A stretch of 64,000 nt of DNA from Triatoma infestans (GCA_011037195.1 JAAEAF010000374.1:62001-126000), one strand, 5' to 3'; positions 27,401-42,400 are shown, numbered from the stretch's first letter. The notes: generated from the sequence alone by a model not told the origin. Program-made: numbers and translations.

Positions 27401-30400
27401 GTTCTTTATAATTAACGAATAAATTAAATTAACTATCGTATAAGAGGGGGGGGGGGAAGGTTCAGTTTTAGAAAGTATATCTTGCAAATTAATTTTAATG
27501 AGTTCTTGGCTTGCCAGACGGCGGTTTGAATGTGGGGAACGTGTGTTAAGCACGCGTTTAATTAAAGGCAGTTCTCACGCCGTTTATTTTCGGGTTTCGC
27601 TACTAGGGCGCTACTAACTGTAGCTTCCCACTTTTTATCACGATGCTAGGTCAACAGCAACTTTGTCCTCACGGGAATCGAACCCTGAATTCTCGCATGA
27701 AAGGCGAGTGCTCTAGCCACTAGACCAACGCGTGAGGACCCTAGTCTTTAAATTAAATTTAAATGGCGCTCAGGCACACATATAAACCCATTGAAATCCA
27801 CCATATTTAAGCCGGATTCAGATTGACCCTTTTTTTTACTTTCTCTTACTCCTAGTAAGAGGAAGTATTGTAATCGTGTGAAATTTTTGATAACGAGTTT
27901 TCACCGGAAATATCCGTTTTGAGGTCCCCTGAGTCCAAAAAAGTGGTTTTGAGCAAATGGTCTATGTGTGTGTGTGTGTGTGTGTCTGTGTGTCCGTGTG
28001 TCTATGTATGTATGTGAACAGCATAGCTCAAAAACGAAAAACCGTAGAAAGTTGAAACTTGATATTCCGGCTAGGTATCATCGTGGCATCTGACAGTGGG
28101 TCACCTGTCAAAATTCCTCAACCGGAAGTACCACTTTACTTAGTGGTGGTTTTACGTTTTTGTAATTTTCTCAAAAATGCCTCCAACGATTTTCTTCAAA
28201 CTTGGTATATCATCTACACATACAAAGAGCTACAACTTTTATTTGAAACATTTCTCTGGACAAATTCATTTAAGGCCACTTATGGGGGAGGGTGGGGTTC
28301 GATATTGGGTTTTCATTGGGTATTGGGTTAGGTTTCCATCTACCGTGCAATTTCAGTGTATTAGACAATTCTCACAACTAAATAATCAGATTTAACTTTG
28401 TTGTTGAAATTCCGAGCTTGAAACAATTATGATAACCGAAAGTGCGTTTACTTTACCACTTCACTTAATGATTTATTCTCTTTGTTGCATTGTTCTCACA
28501 ACTGGCTCCGACGATTTCCTTCACGCTACCAATATAAACTCGCCATGCAAACATCTACAACTTTTATTTAAACCATTTCTCTGGCAACATTCTTCAAATG
28601 ACGCTTTTACGGGAGGCCTGGGCTTATGTTTTCCTCTAAAGTGCTCTCACAGTTGATTATACCATTCTAGCATCCAGCCATAATTACATAGCACCACATC
28701 GGTGGCTGAACTTCCGAGTTTCAAGACAATTAGTAAACCGGAAGTGCGCCTTTACTAAACAGAGCAGTTTTTCCCGCTTTCGACGGATTTCATTACATTT
28801 GGTACATAAACTATAAAATTTGTCACTTCTACTCTTGAGAACTGGAGTAAGAGAAAGTTATGTGAGTGTTTCACACCAGATTTTTTTAAATAGTAGTACG
28901 TTTGTATGTATACTAATTCTAGGTCTAAAAAGAACTAGATATATTCATACAGAGTTTTTATTTTTTACAATTTGAGAGATAGAGATCATGTCAATTCACA
29001 AAATTTCTTCCTTCCTTCCACATCTCTCGATTTCTCCAGTTACGCTTGTTCAGTCCCCTTTCTGCTGCACCATGCTTTACGCCATCCAATCATTTCTTCT
29101 TTGGATATCCCCAAGTCTACTTTTTTCCAGGCAAGCTGCTTTTGACCAACTTTACTGCGGCATCCTGACCAGGGACCGTCTTGGATCAGTCTCTTTGTAC
29201 CAATATTATAAAATATAAAAACCCATTTGTTTCAAGCAGACCCTAACTCCGTACATTAAGAAGTATTGTAGCAAACCTTTGAAATATGGCCTGTAACCTG
29301 CACTCATTCTGAAGAGAAGGCCTTAGATTCTAAAAAGTTCTTGGATATTTTATATACTAAGATAATGAAAGGTTGTGTTTGGTGTTTGGATGGAGTAGAG
29401 ACAAGCAGTTTCTTTTCTTTTTTCTTTTTTAATTTAAGGCGCTTCAACAACTATGGTCATTGCCATTGCCTTCTCATTGCACTGCCGGCCTCCGGACAGT
29501 GTTCTCTCGCTACAGACAACACTGTCCATCACCGAACAGTGAGCTGTAGAGGCTCCTAGGAAGAAAAAATCTAAGGGTAGCACTGGACTCGAACCCGGGA
29601 CCTCCGCGTGGGAGTCCAACGCGCTAACCACTTAGCTAATCCCTCCCCTTAGTTTCTAATTTATATTGGAAACAGCGAATAGACTTCTTACTTAGTATTC
29701 GACTTTCTCTTAATCCAATTAATACAATTTAATTATTATTATTTTTTTTTTTTTTAATTGCAATGTTTACAAACGTTTAGATGGGCTTGGTCTTAAGAAA
29801 AAGATGGTAAGCGTTATACAAATATACTTGAGTGAGCACAGTGGGCGCACTCTGTTTCAAGACCTTGCAGCGAAAGTTTAAGTTTAAACCTAACTGAGAG
29901 GCATCTATGATTTTATCCGTCGTAGCCTGCTTCATGTTTTTTTATTTTATTTTAACCGGTTTCGGATTTTCATTCATATCGTCACGTTATCTATTCGTGT
30001 AGAGAGTTGACTTCAAGATAATATTTCTGTCACGCACCATACTAGTTGATTCAATTCAATCAACTGCTCTCTTCTATATAATCATACTCTGCTTGCCTAG
30101 GTTGGTAGGTTGGCAATTTGTCCTCTCTTAGCATCATTTTATTTATAATTGTATTAAGAGGAGTAACAGAAAATCGTGTGAGTGTTTCGTACCAGCAATT
30201 TTTTTTTTTCCAAAAGAGGCGGTAGACCAAATAACTTAAGGAACTTGCACTTCTTATTATCCCTGAACTCGAGTTCTGCCTTCAACATATATTTTGTTTG
30301 TATCAGTGAATATTTTTTGAATATGTTTAACTCATTTTTAAATAATATTGATCAATCCCTAAAAAATTACTAAGCTTTTTTTTTTTTTTTAATTTATTTA

Positions 30401-33400
30401 CCTACACTATAGTTGTTGTGGTTGGTTATCGCAGAGCTGGAAAGCATCAGAGATATTTTCTATGAAACCGGTCGATGACCACAAAAAAAAGTAGGCTATC
30501 ATGGAAAATATCTCTGATACACTATAATTAAAAAAGTAATAATAATTCTGTGCAAACAATAAGTTTATTGCAAGACAGAAAATCATTTTTCATTGAAACT
30601 TATTTTTTTTTTATGAAAAATAGACATACTGATTCAACTTTTTTTGTTTTACAACACTTTTAGGGCGAACCTGGAGAGCCGGGTCCACCAGGACCACCTG
30701 GACCACAAGGTCCTGAAGGATTACCGGGCCACGATGGACGGCAAGGATTACCTGGAGATCCAGGAGTGCCTGGAGAGAAAGGATCTCCAGGACCTCCAGG
30801 TCCACAGGGTCCTCAAGGTGAAATGGGACCTCCTGGTGCCATTGTAAGTTGTTTTGATTTTCTCGATCATTTTTTTTTTTTTTTTTTTGTTTATTTGTAA
30901 CACATACTCTTTATTTACACAAAAATAATGAATTAATTAAAACTCTTTTCAAAAAGATTTTCAAAATGTAATAATTACAAGGTTATGGGGAAGGTGCCTC
31001 CTCTTGTAATTGAATTAAATTAACAAATTAATGAATCTCCTTTTTAAAAAGGGCAGGGCAAAGATAATTGCAAACGTCAATTAAAAAAGCACTAAAGTTT
31101 AGAATACTAAAAAGATTTTTCAATAATACTTCAACGCTCTTAAGTGACCCTTAAAAAGTACAAATTATACTTTTATTCAAATTAATCGGCGTTAATATAT
31201 TTGCAATTAGTGATAAATATTTATTTTGTATGGATTATTGTTTAAAATGTTTGGGCGTTTAGGAACAAACATATTGGTATTTAATTTTGAAAACAAAACC
31301 TGTTTTATTTTCCTAAATCTTAACACTTTGCGACATAGTGAACATATTATACCGGGCAGCAATATACTGTCCAGTTACTTATCCAGTGTAAATAAATGAT
31401 CTCATATATGTAAAATAGTATAATGCATACAGGAGATCTCGAGGAGACACTTCTTTTAAAACTTTTCCAACGTTTCTACAAATTTATTGTCTTCTTCAGG
31501 GATAAAATTAAAAAAAAAAATGTTAATTGGAGCTACATTTAATTTTCATTAAACACACTAAACACAAAATATATAATTATTCCTGTGGTGGTTGGTTCCG
31601 CAGAGCAGGAAAGTATCAAAGACATTTTCCGTGTTAGCCTGCTTCATTTTGTGGAGTGTATAAACTGAATTTGCTCTGTGTAAGACTGTGTTATCACACT
31701 GTCTGACAAACACATCCTGAAGATGGACGAACGCCCGAAACCGGGTCGATGACTACAAAATAAAGCAGGCTACTACGGAAAATGTCTCTGACAAAATATA
31801 TACTAAACAAAACTTGATATGGCAGAAAGAGTTGGTTATGTAATGAGCTACATCATCAGAAATGAAACATTCATGATTCATTGAATCAATCAGCTGTTGT
31901 TAGTAGTGGTAGTAGTGGCTTGTGGCGTGAGCGGTTTTGTAAAGGGCTTGTATGTATGTTGAAAGAGAATAGAAGTAATAAGAAATAATTAAGGAAACAC
32001 TACTGTTTTTAAAATAAATATATTAATCTCTAAGTGAATTTAAAGAGTTCTGGTTCAATGTCTAATAGAGACAGTCTTGAAAGAATGCCTTCTAATTGTT
32101 AGTTCTATTCTTTTCCTTTGAGAAAGGCAAAAGACAAAGGTGGACTGAGTTCATGAACTCTACTGTAACGGTAGTCTTCTACCTGTGTGTACCCTTTTTG
32201 CCAGCGAATGTTAAAATATTCTTGATATTTTTCAAATAAAATATATTTCTGGCATCCATCACAATACCTTTAGAGTAGAAAAGAGGTATGTAACACGTGG
32301 ACATACAGTTTAAAGTGGAAGGATAGTTGGTATATTTAAAATTTAAAAAAATCTAGTTGGAAGTTTGGGAGAGATTAGAAAAATATTTATAGCAAAATGC
32401 GCCAATTTCGAATTGAAAACAATAAATTTCAGTGTTTGCTATGAGAAATTAGAGCATTGAATTGTCAGAATAAGTATTATTATATGCACGAAGTTGATAT
32501 TTCCTTGCAAGACAACGATTAACATCTTTTGGATTGAAATTAATCTTCTTTACAAGGAGATCCTGTTTGAGGCAAGCATCCTGTACATGTAGTTCTAGAA
32601 GTGTGTATCTTTCTCGAAACTAATCAAAGAAAAATCGTCGCTTCCACCAAAATGTGATTAAAAGACAAATTTTGTCCTTCATTCTGCTATTGGATTGGAT
32701 AAACGATTTATGGCTAAGAGTGTCTTTAAGGAAATTTGTGTATATGTGTTTTGGTCTTGCAAGGGCAGGAAATGATGATGATGTTTAAAGAAAAGACTCA
32801 CTAAGACACTCTTAACTTACAATTTTCTTATTCCGATTTTCTTAGTAAGGACAGTATAAGTAAATATTAGACATAAAGAGAGCGACTAGCGGTAGTTTGT
32901 CCCAAAGAAACTTCTACGAGGCTGATCAAAAGATTCTAGCCTATCGTTTCCCTGTTGAAGATTGCCTTCTTTTTAAACAAAATCCTGGGAAAGTTGGGCG
33001 GAACTTGTTGCTTAATCTGACTGGCAAATCGAGTGCTACACTCACATAAGGCGTGTCAGATGAGCAGTAATAGTAAAAGTAGTGCTGTCCTGTGATAGAG
33101 ATTTTTTTTTTTTGGCATTAGCTAGTCAAGCCATAGATAGCCATTGATTTGTACTAAAGGCGCACTTAATACTTTTAAAAACCATAAAGCTCCACAAGAA
33201 AAACATAAACACCCTTTACTTTATCCTTTGCAATCATGCTCTAGCCTACCTCATTCTCGCTAATAAATACACATATAAATTCATACTACTCAACTAACTA
33301 TTCTTACTATTGTTCACTCAGGCAACCTTTAGACAGTCTAAAGGTTTAGATGCACACCTATTGATACACACATCCTAATAAATACATTCATACTAATAAG

Positions 33401-36400
33401 CTAACTTATTTAACAAATTATGCACACACATATACACCCACAGACAACCTTATTTTGGGTGGAGTACTCAATATTCCTACTATCCCTTCAACCTAACCTA
33501 AAAATTATAATAAAATAGATATTCATTTACAAAGTTTCATAATGCAAGGAGAGGTGATTAAAGTTGTAAAATAACTTTACGACTATTTAAAAATTGCTTT
33601 ATATACTTCCACGTTATTACTCATTAACATTTGTGTTATAGCTGAAAGGGTTTAACTGGCAGACGACTTATCTCAGTTAACATAGCCTGCCTTTTCGCTA
33701 TATACAAAGAACAGCGCATAATAATATGTTCCAGGTCTTCCATTTCTCCACAAACCTCGCATATATCGGTCGTTTTGGCATTTATTTTCACCAAATGACA
33801 GAGATAAGATATCTGATATCGGTGACAGTGTCTTTACATTAACGGGCTGCTATAAACCTACCAAACCGATGATTTCATAAGCCTGCCAGAATCCAGCCAT
33901 ATCAAAAAGAGAACAATAAGTCTACGATTTGGATTACACATTTCTTCATTTCATTTCATCCATTTTCATCAGCTTCTCTCTGTTGCGAAAATTGGAAGGG
34001 TTGCCCGATCATTCATGGCGTAACACGGTGTAATTTAGGTTATCGCAACATTACACCCAATGTAATGGTGCGGAGACTACTATAGACGTTAAGTTTTGGC
34101 TATTTCTGTTCTTTATCCGAGGCAAGTTCTGTGCTAATCGATACTATACAAGATCTTAAGACTATATAGTATTAATTTTAATAGTTTTTTTTTTTTTTTT
34201 AATTTTCCTTCTTAAAGCTAAATAAATGGCTAATTCTAATCAACTGAAACAAAAACTAAATCAATATTACAGGGTGAAAAAGGTGATAAAGGAGAACGAG
34301 GTTTGACAACGACGTTGAAAGGTGACCAATTTCCTACAGGAATCATCGAAGGCCCACCAGGACCACCTGGACCACCAGGTCAGTAAAGTTCTTCAAATTA
34401 TCCACACCATTCCAGTTTCCACATCAAAGTGCAAGTCTGAAGACAAGCTCAGTCAGTCCCCTATAAACAAAAAATAAAAAAAAAAAAAGGAAGTGAATAC
34501 AAACTGTTCTGATGCTACATAAAAAAGTTTTTTTTTGGAGTTTTACCTACCCTCTTTTGATTTTAATTATTTTTTTTTTTTTTTTTGGTTTTTCCAATTA
34601 TTTGAGTTCTTTCATTTTTTTTCATTAAAATTCGGGAAAACACAATTAAAAAAAACTATCTCCTCCCCCCCAAAAAAATATATATTTATTAAACAGTACA
34701 CCATGAGTGGAAAAAATATCTTTTTCTAAGGTGGAAAAGGCGATAAAGGTGATGTCGGGCCGACAGGACCTCCGGGTCAGCCTGGTGAGAAAGGTGCCAG
34801 AGGCAAACGTGGAAAAAGGGTAAGAAAGCATGAACTAGTTTTTTTTTTTTCCCCAAATAATGGTTTTTTTCATAATTTTTCTTTTAATTTTCTTTCTCCC
34901 TGTAGATCTGATTATTATTATTATCATTATCATATTATTATTATTATTTTTTTTTGTTTTGTTTATGGCATTTATTCTTCTTAAAAATTCTTTGCATTTG
35001 TTCTCCAAAGGTTTGAAATTTATTTATAAGTTTATTTTGGCATTCAAATTTGCATGTTCATTTTATTTTATTTTAATTTTTGCCTGAATAGTTTAGAATG
35101 ATTGTTTGTTTTGCATTTAAATTTTAGCACCACATTATTTATTTTTATCCAATTTTTATTACTATTTTCTTTTATCCTTCTGCTTTTTAATATTTCATTT
35201 TCCTTTATTATCCTTTAATTATATTTTGTTATTTATTTTGTTTAAAAAAAAAAAAAAAATATTATTCTTTTAAACTTTTAATAATAGCATAACAGAAGCT
35301 TTTATAATATGAGCTATAAAAACATGTTTTTTGCTTTTAATAACACTGTTAATAAAAACACACCATTATAATTTCTAATAATAATTATCATAAAAGCTCA
35401 TATTATATTTTGCGATTTATTAATGAATTCTTTTTATAATTGTAATTTTTAATTTTAATATTGTATTGTTTCTTTTTTTTATTTATTTTTATTAGTAATT
35501 AGTTTTTAATTTTTTATTTTATTTATTTTTTTAATTAAATGTTTATTAACCGTGAAAGTAGTATAATGCTTGTATTTGTTGTAAAAAAATTAAAAAAAAA
35601 AAAATTAGTTCCACATAACTGCTCTAGTACAGCTGTAATTTCTTTTTGTTTGTTCTCTTGAAATAACAAAAAAAAAAAAAATGTAAGAACAAAAGCTTCT
35701 CACTTTTTTATTTTTAAAACAAAAGAGTGCGCAATATGTTCCGTTTTTTAAAATTTAATATACAAAAATTTGCCTACGATTTTTGCAAAAATTAATAAAG
35801 CTTATCCAGAGTGTTGTTTTTTTTTTTTTTTGCAAAACAATCATAACAAAGTTTTTTTAATTTATTTTTATTTGTAATTTATAACAATGATTTTATATAG
35901 TTGGTGTTTGATTTGTCTATAGTTCGTATATTTTTTTTTTTATACTTTGTGTGGATTGGTTTAGGGAAGGCCAAAGTTCTCTAAATGGCAACACCGTATA
36001 TGTATACTGTGTATATATATTATTTTATTTATATAGATAAAAATTCAGCATCCGTATGTTTGTGGCCGCAAAACTCGAAAAGTAGTCGATGGATTAACTT
36101 GAAATTTTTACACAACGCTGCATTTCTATATAAGAGTGTTTATATATACTTTTTATTCCGAAGTTCCCACGGATACGGGAACTTCTCCGAGCGTTTCGCG
36201 AGGTTGGTAGAAATAGACAGACTCAGACGCGTTGCGATGGTGGCTCACTCTCTGAACTCTTTCTCAACTACTTATAAGTACTTCTATTCCGAAGTTTCCA
36301 CGGAAACGGGAAATCCCTAGCTACAATCCGTCCAAACGGCCATATTGCTTTAGCACTTGCTTCTTCAGGTATTGCTGCTAAGTTGATGGAAGGAGGTAGA

Positions 36401-39400
36401 ACAGTGCATTCAGCTCTTAAACTGTCATGACTTAAACATGCACATCACAGAAAACCCAACATGTAAAATTTCTAAAACATCAGGAATGGGAAAGGTTCTT
36501 CGGGCGTGCAAAATCATTGTGTGGGATGAGTGTACAATATGGCTTATAATAAGAAGTCATTGGAAGCATTAGACCACACATTGAAAGATTTGCGAAATAA
36601 TCAGGTTCCATTTGATGGAGCATTGGTTTTACTAGCCGGTGACTTCAGGCAAACGCTTCCATTGATTACCCTTCCTGTAACACCAGCTGATGAATTGCAT
36701 GCCTACTTCAAATATTCAACTCTTTGGAGCACAGTAAAAAAAATTCATTTAACAACGAATATGAGAGTTCAACTTTGAAACGATTCAACAGCTGCCATAT
36801 TTTCAAGACAATTACTCGAACGCGGTAACGGCACTGCTCCTACAAATCCGGGAACGGGAAAAGTCACCTTCCCATCTGATTTCTGTTACATTGTACATTC
36901 AAAAAAAGGATTAGTAGACAGGGTATTCCAAAGCATCGAACCAAATTATCAAAATCATGCATGGTTAAGCCTCATCAGACTGAGCCATTATCTATATAGA
37001 TAAAAATTCAGCATCCGTATGTTTGTGGCCGCAAAACTCGAAAAGTAGTCGATGGATTGACTTGAAATTTTTTACAGAACGTTGCATTTCTATATAAGAA
37101 TGTTTATATATACTTTTTACTCCGAAGTTCCCACGGAAACGGGAACTTCTCCAAGCGTTTCGCGAGGTTGGCAGAAATAGACAGACTCAGACGCGTTGCG
37201 ATGGTAGCTCACTCTCTGAACCTCTTTCTCAACTACTTATAAGTACTCTATTCCGAAGTTCCCATGGAAACGGGAAATCCCTATAATCCGTCCAAACGGC
37301 CATATTGCGTTAGCACTTGCTTCTTCAGGTATTGCTGCTACGTTGATGGAAGGAGGTAGAACAGTGCATTCAGCTCTTAAACTGTCATGACATAAATATG
37401 CACTTCACAGAAAACCCAACATGTAAAATTTCGAAAACATCAGGAATGGGAAAGGTTCTTCGGGCGTCCAAAATCATTGTGTGGGATGAGTGTACAATAT
37501 GGCTTATAATAAGAAGTCATTGGAAGCATTAGACCATACATTGAAAGACTTGCGAAATAATCAGGTTCCATTTGATGGAGCATTGGTTTTACTAGCCGGT
37601 GACTTCAGGCAAACGCTTCCATTGATACCCTTCCTGTAACACCAGCTGATGAATTGCATGCCTACTTCAAATATTCAACTCTATGGAGCACAGTAAAAAA
37701 AATTCATTTAACAACGAATATGAGAGTTCAACTTTGAAACGATCCAACAGCTGCCATATTTTCAAGACAATTACTCGAACGCGGTAACAGCACTGCTCCT
37801 ACAAATCCGGAAACGGGAAAAATCACCTTCCCATCTGATTTCTGCTACATTGTACATTCAAAAAAAGGATTAGTAGACAGGGTATTCCAAAGCATCGAAC
37901 CAAATTATCAAAATCACGCATGGTTAAGCCTCATCAGACTGAGCCACAGCGAAGCGTGGTCGGGTTAACTAGTTAGGTATAAATATATTATAGGCTAGTT
38001 AAAGTCGTGTGCACAATAAAAACGAGATCAAAGGTTCCTCCATATGTTTTACTAATCAAGGCCCACTAAAACATCTTAAAATCATTTTGCAACTCTCTGG
38101 TTTATAAAAAACATAATATATAATTATTAGAATTGATCCTAAATTTTTGTTTTCATTATATTTATAATTTCGTTGATTAAAAAAAAAAAAATCATAAGAT
38201 AGTAATGAACTTAATTAAATTTCAATAGGATTTCTCTTGTTAAAACTTTCTAATTAATTGGTCATGTTCTTGTTCCAATATTGTTCATCATTGCTATTCG
38301 CATACAGGAATCCAATTTCGTTGCTTCCTTTTAATATTTACCGCTATGGACTCAAATTTTTTTATTCTTAAAAATTGAGGATTATACTTGACTCTTTCAT
38401 TCATCGCTGGCAAGTTTTTTCTTTTGTTTTATAATTAATATTTTGGCATATATATATATAGTCTATTGTGTAACGAACAATCTTCCTCTTCGGGATATCT
38501 TACTAAGATAAATGGCACTAAATATCCTGTAGGGAGTTTAAATAGTGGTACCTGGTTTTTTTAGCGTCTTAGAGAACCAATAAAAGGCTTTAAAAAGTAA
38601 GCTTCTCTCTCACCATTGAACTAGAATTCTGCAAAAGGTACTTGGCGGATTTCTAAGATGTGACGCATACCTCCAGATACCAGTCAAGCTGATCAGACTG
38701 GTAAAAGTGGCCTTGACCAGAACCACGGCAAAAGTAGTCATTCAGAATACTTTGTCACGGGGGGTTTCCTATAAATGTGGGGCTGAGGCAGGGAGATCCG
38801 ATGTCCCCGGTTCTCTTTAATTTAATTCTGGAAGTGGCTGTCCGTAATATAAGCGAGAATCCCAGGGGGAGGATTTATGACCGCCTATCGCAGCTTTTTG
38901 CTAATGCCGATGATGTAGCAATTGTTGCAAGATCGGCAGGCTGCACTAAAATATGCTTTGGGGGAATTAGAGGAAGGAGCCGCAAAATATGGTCTAGAAA
39001 TAATTGAGGAAAAAAAAATATATGGTGACCACTGGAAGATTGAGGAGATTCGGCGACTTACAAGTTGCTGAACATCGCTTTAAGCCTACAAAAGATTTCA
39101 AGTATCTAGACAGTTTACTAACGTGCAAAAACGACGTAAGCCAGGATATTAAGAGCAGAATAAGCACTGGAAATAGATGTTATGCAGCCTTGTTGCCGGC
39201 ACTCCGAAATAAATGCATATCAAAGGCAGGCAAAAGTCACCATTTATAGGACGATTCTCAGACCAATAGTTTTGTATGGTTCCGAAACCTGGCCCCCTAA
39301 GGAAGGTAGATGAAAGAAAGTTAAATACCTGGGAAAGGTAGGTGTTATGGACGATATATGGGCCTATCCAGGAAAATGGAGTATACCGAATAAGGAGGAA

Positions 39401-42400
39401 TAAGGAACTAAGAGAGCTTTACAGGGAGGATGATGATCTTGTGGCCACAGCAAAGACAGGCGGACTGCGCTGGTTGAGGCATCTACACCGGATGGATGCC
39501 AATCGGGGGGCAAAGAGGCTCTATGAAGGGCATCCCGGAGGGAAAAGACCGCGGGGAAGGCCCCGTTTAAAATGGTTACAGGATGTAGAAGAAGATCTGG
39601 GGAAGATGGAGGTAAGGCAATGGAAAAGGAAAGTAGATAATAGAGACGCCTGGCAGCAAATTCTTCTGGCGAAGGCCAAGGTTCTTCAAGGACCGTACAG
39701 CCAATGGAAGAAGAAGACGCATACCTTGGAAATAAGAAGACCCGACGGGGCAGAAAACCCTTGCGAGAGAAACCGAAAGTTAAAAATGGTTTAGCCAAAT
39801 GTGGGATAAGAAAGTTTGTCTAAAAAAATTATCCAGTATACTTTAAAAAAAAAGAAAAGAAGGAAAGGAAGGCCATGGAATATTAGTAGAGGGAATGATA
39901 GATTGCATGGCATTAAGGGTTTTCCAGGGTCCTCACATCCTTAACTTGATTATACTAGTATATTATAAATAAGCTTGAAATCTCAAAATGTGTAAAATTT
40001 CGAATTTAGATTGTTTAATAATTGAGTGACATGCTGTTTGTTACACGGCAGATCTAATAAGACAACTGTATTAGGTATTTAACAAATTTAGATCATTTCC
40101 GACACTTCATTCTTCAATCTTTACGAAATAACGGATCACATACAAAGCATACTGTTTTTGTCAACGAAATAGCAGTTTATATGCGGAATGTTTTATACAC
40201 TTCTAATGTACATTTCTGTATCGTTTAATGTAATGTTCGGTACAGTGCGGTTCGGTGCAATACTACTTGAAACGGTAGAGATTAGCTCAGTAATAGCTGG
40301 AATGATACAGGAAGTGATCTAAGTGGTAGTATTGCCCTTAAATTTCTTTTCCGTTGTCTGGTTGCAAGATTGTGCACATCTGAGAAGGCTCCGAACACCG
40401 ATGATCAAGGATATCGACTCGTCTTAAAGAATTTATAAATAAATAAATAAAATAACCCACTTGAAATATATAATACATTGGAGCTAGCTAACTCGGAGAT
40501 TTAGGTCTTGTTTTGCTTTTTTCCGGCGCATCGACTGCGCTGGCCATTAGCGCCTCTAGTCATTAAATCTTTCTCATTCTATGACCACTCGAGCTGGGAT
40601 GGTACTTGCTAATCTGTGTGGCTTCTCACACAACACCTTGTTCCCTCCCATTGCTCCAAGGCAGGAGGTGTTCGAGGATCTATCCCCACATCCCCTCTTA
40701 TATTTTAGATCTTGTTGCTAACAAAAGCAGATCCTAACATTAACAAATTGAGAACAGCGCACCAGATTCATTTTTCCATTTTTTTAAAAGAATCACTTTT
40801 AATTTTATTTTAATATTATCCTATGTTAACTTAATTTTCAATTGCCATGCGAATATTAACATGATCCAGTTTAATCAATTAATAATTTCCAATTTCAAAT
40901 GATCTTTATTTATCAATATAAACAGAGTTATGTTAGGCCGTTGATAATCAAAGAAGCAAAATATTAGTTGGCTAGGGCCAAAGAAAAAATTTTGTATCTT
41001 AAAAAGTTTATTCGACTTTCGGGCACCTTTGGTGTTTTAAAGATGAAAAGTTTTTTTCTTTGGTCTCAACTAATATTTTGCTTGTTTGATCTTTATTTAT
41101 CTTTTTCTCTATCTAGGATATAGATATAGATTAACAAAAAGAATGCATTTCTTTCTCCACATATGCAGAAATTCTATAGAACGTTAGAACGTGGAGATTC
41201 TATAGAACGTTAGACCAAATAAGTTTATTATTATTAGTATTATTATAAGTTTATTATTAAGACTGGGTGCCTGTCGGCCCGGGACCTAAGCCTATGTGGC
41301 TTTTATCCCCCTAATTTCCTCCCCAAGTTCATCCCCCTAATAAATCTCCCCCGGTAGTCTACCGGCTTATATATCCTAAAATATCTTTCAGCTCCAACCC
41401 TCCCAGGCAATCTTGCGAGAGTGATGCCCTCCAAAATACATTAACCTGGAAACGGGGACGCTGACATAAATAGTGATACACCGTTTCCCTAACTCCATCA
41501 TCACAGTTCTGACATATGGGACCAGACGTCCTCCTAATACTAGGCAAATGTCTAGACATCCATGTGTGTCCAGTCACTACACCCACCAAGGTCCTGCTAA
41601 GGGACAGGAGGTAGTCAGAAACCCCCTGCTTAGTCCCTTTGATAAATCTTTTAGCCTGGAAGCACTCCTGCGTGTCCATTCTCCCTTACATCTCATTCTA
41701 AGGTAACCCTTCATTGCCTCGCCCACAACCACATACTGAAGGGGAGTTAGCTCCAACAACATCTCCAGTGCCACCGTCGGTGTCGCTCTTACGCTGCACT
41801 CTTTGCAACTTCTTGCTGTTCCTCCCTATCAAGGAACCAGTCCACCACATCACTGCGGCGTAGAGTATTCTTGTATACAAGAAAATATAAATAAGTGTAG
41901 TGAACCGCTGAACTCGTGAAGTCTTCGGACTGCGCTTATACATCGCAGAGCACATAATCATAGAATTTACCGTGTTACGAGATTGGTCATTGCTTCTTTA
42001 AAACTAGGGAGATCCCCATATATGGGGCCAATGCAGCCATTAAGAGAACTCTTGTCGTCCTTTGATAATGATCTTGAAAAAATAAATCAAAACAGTAACT
42101 CTTGAAACTTTCAGATGCGATCCTATATATTATAATTGAGTTTTACAACTCCTAATTTTATAATTTAATCACTCAAAAACTTTTTATTAAGATATATCAA
42201 ATTTTCTAACAATTGAAAATAAATTTAGTAGAATAAAAATTAGAGCAGTTTTGTGATAAAAGTAGTATATTTGTAATATTCTTATTTAATTGTGCTTTAT
42301 TAACAAACAAAAAAAAAGATAGTAGTATATAAATAAAAGTAGAAATATTCCAAATATGAGGCCAAAGAATTCATCAGACTACCAAGATGTGGTGATGATA

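Noticed and set aside
27664..27735. tRNA-Glu gene on the minus strand
   Set aside because: The anticodon arm is good, but the T stem runs into the acceptor sequence and the unit continues as a repeated SINE body.
30611..30805. Minus-strand open frame opposite collagen exon 8
   Set aside because: It is the antisense shadow of Gly-X-Y codons; the plus strand has matching splice sites and frame.
35955..35985. Possible collagen exon ([10 protein letters not shown]) after a TTTAG acceptor
   Set aside because: No Gly-X-Y repeat and the donor would leave the wrong phase for exon 11.
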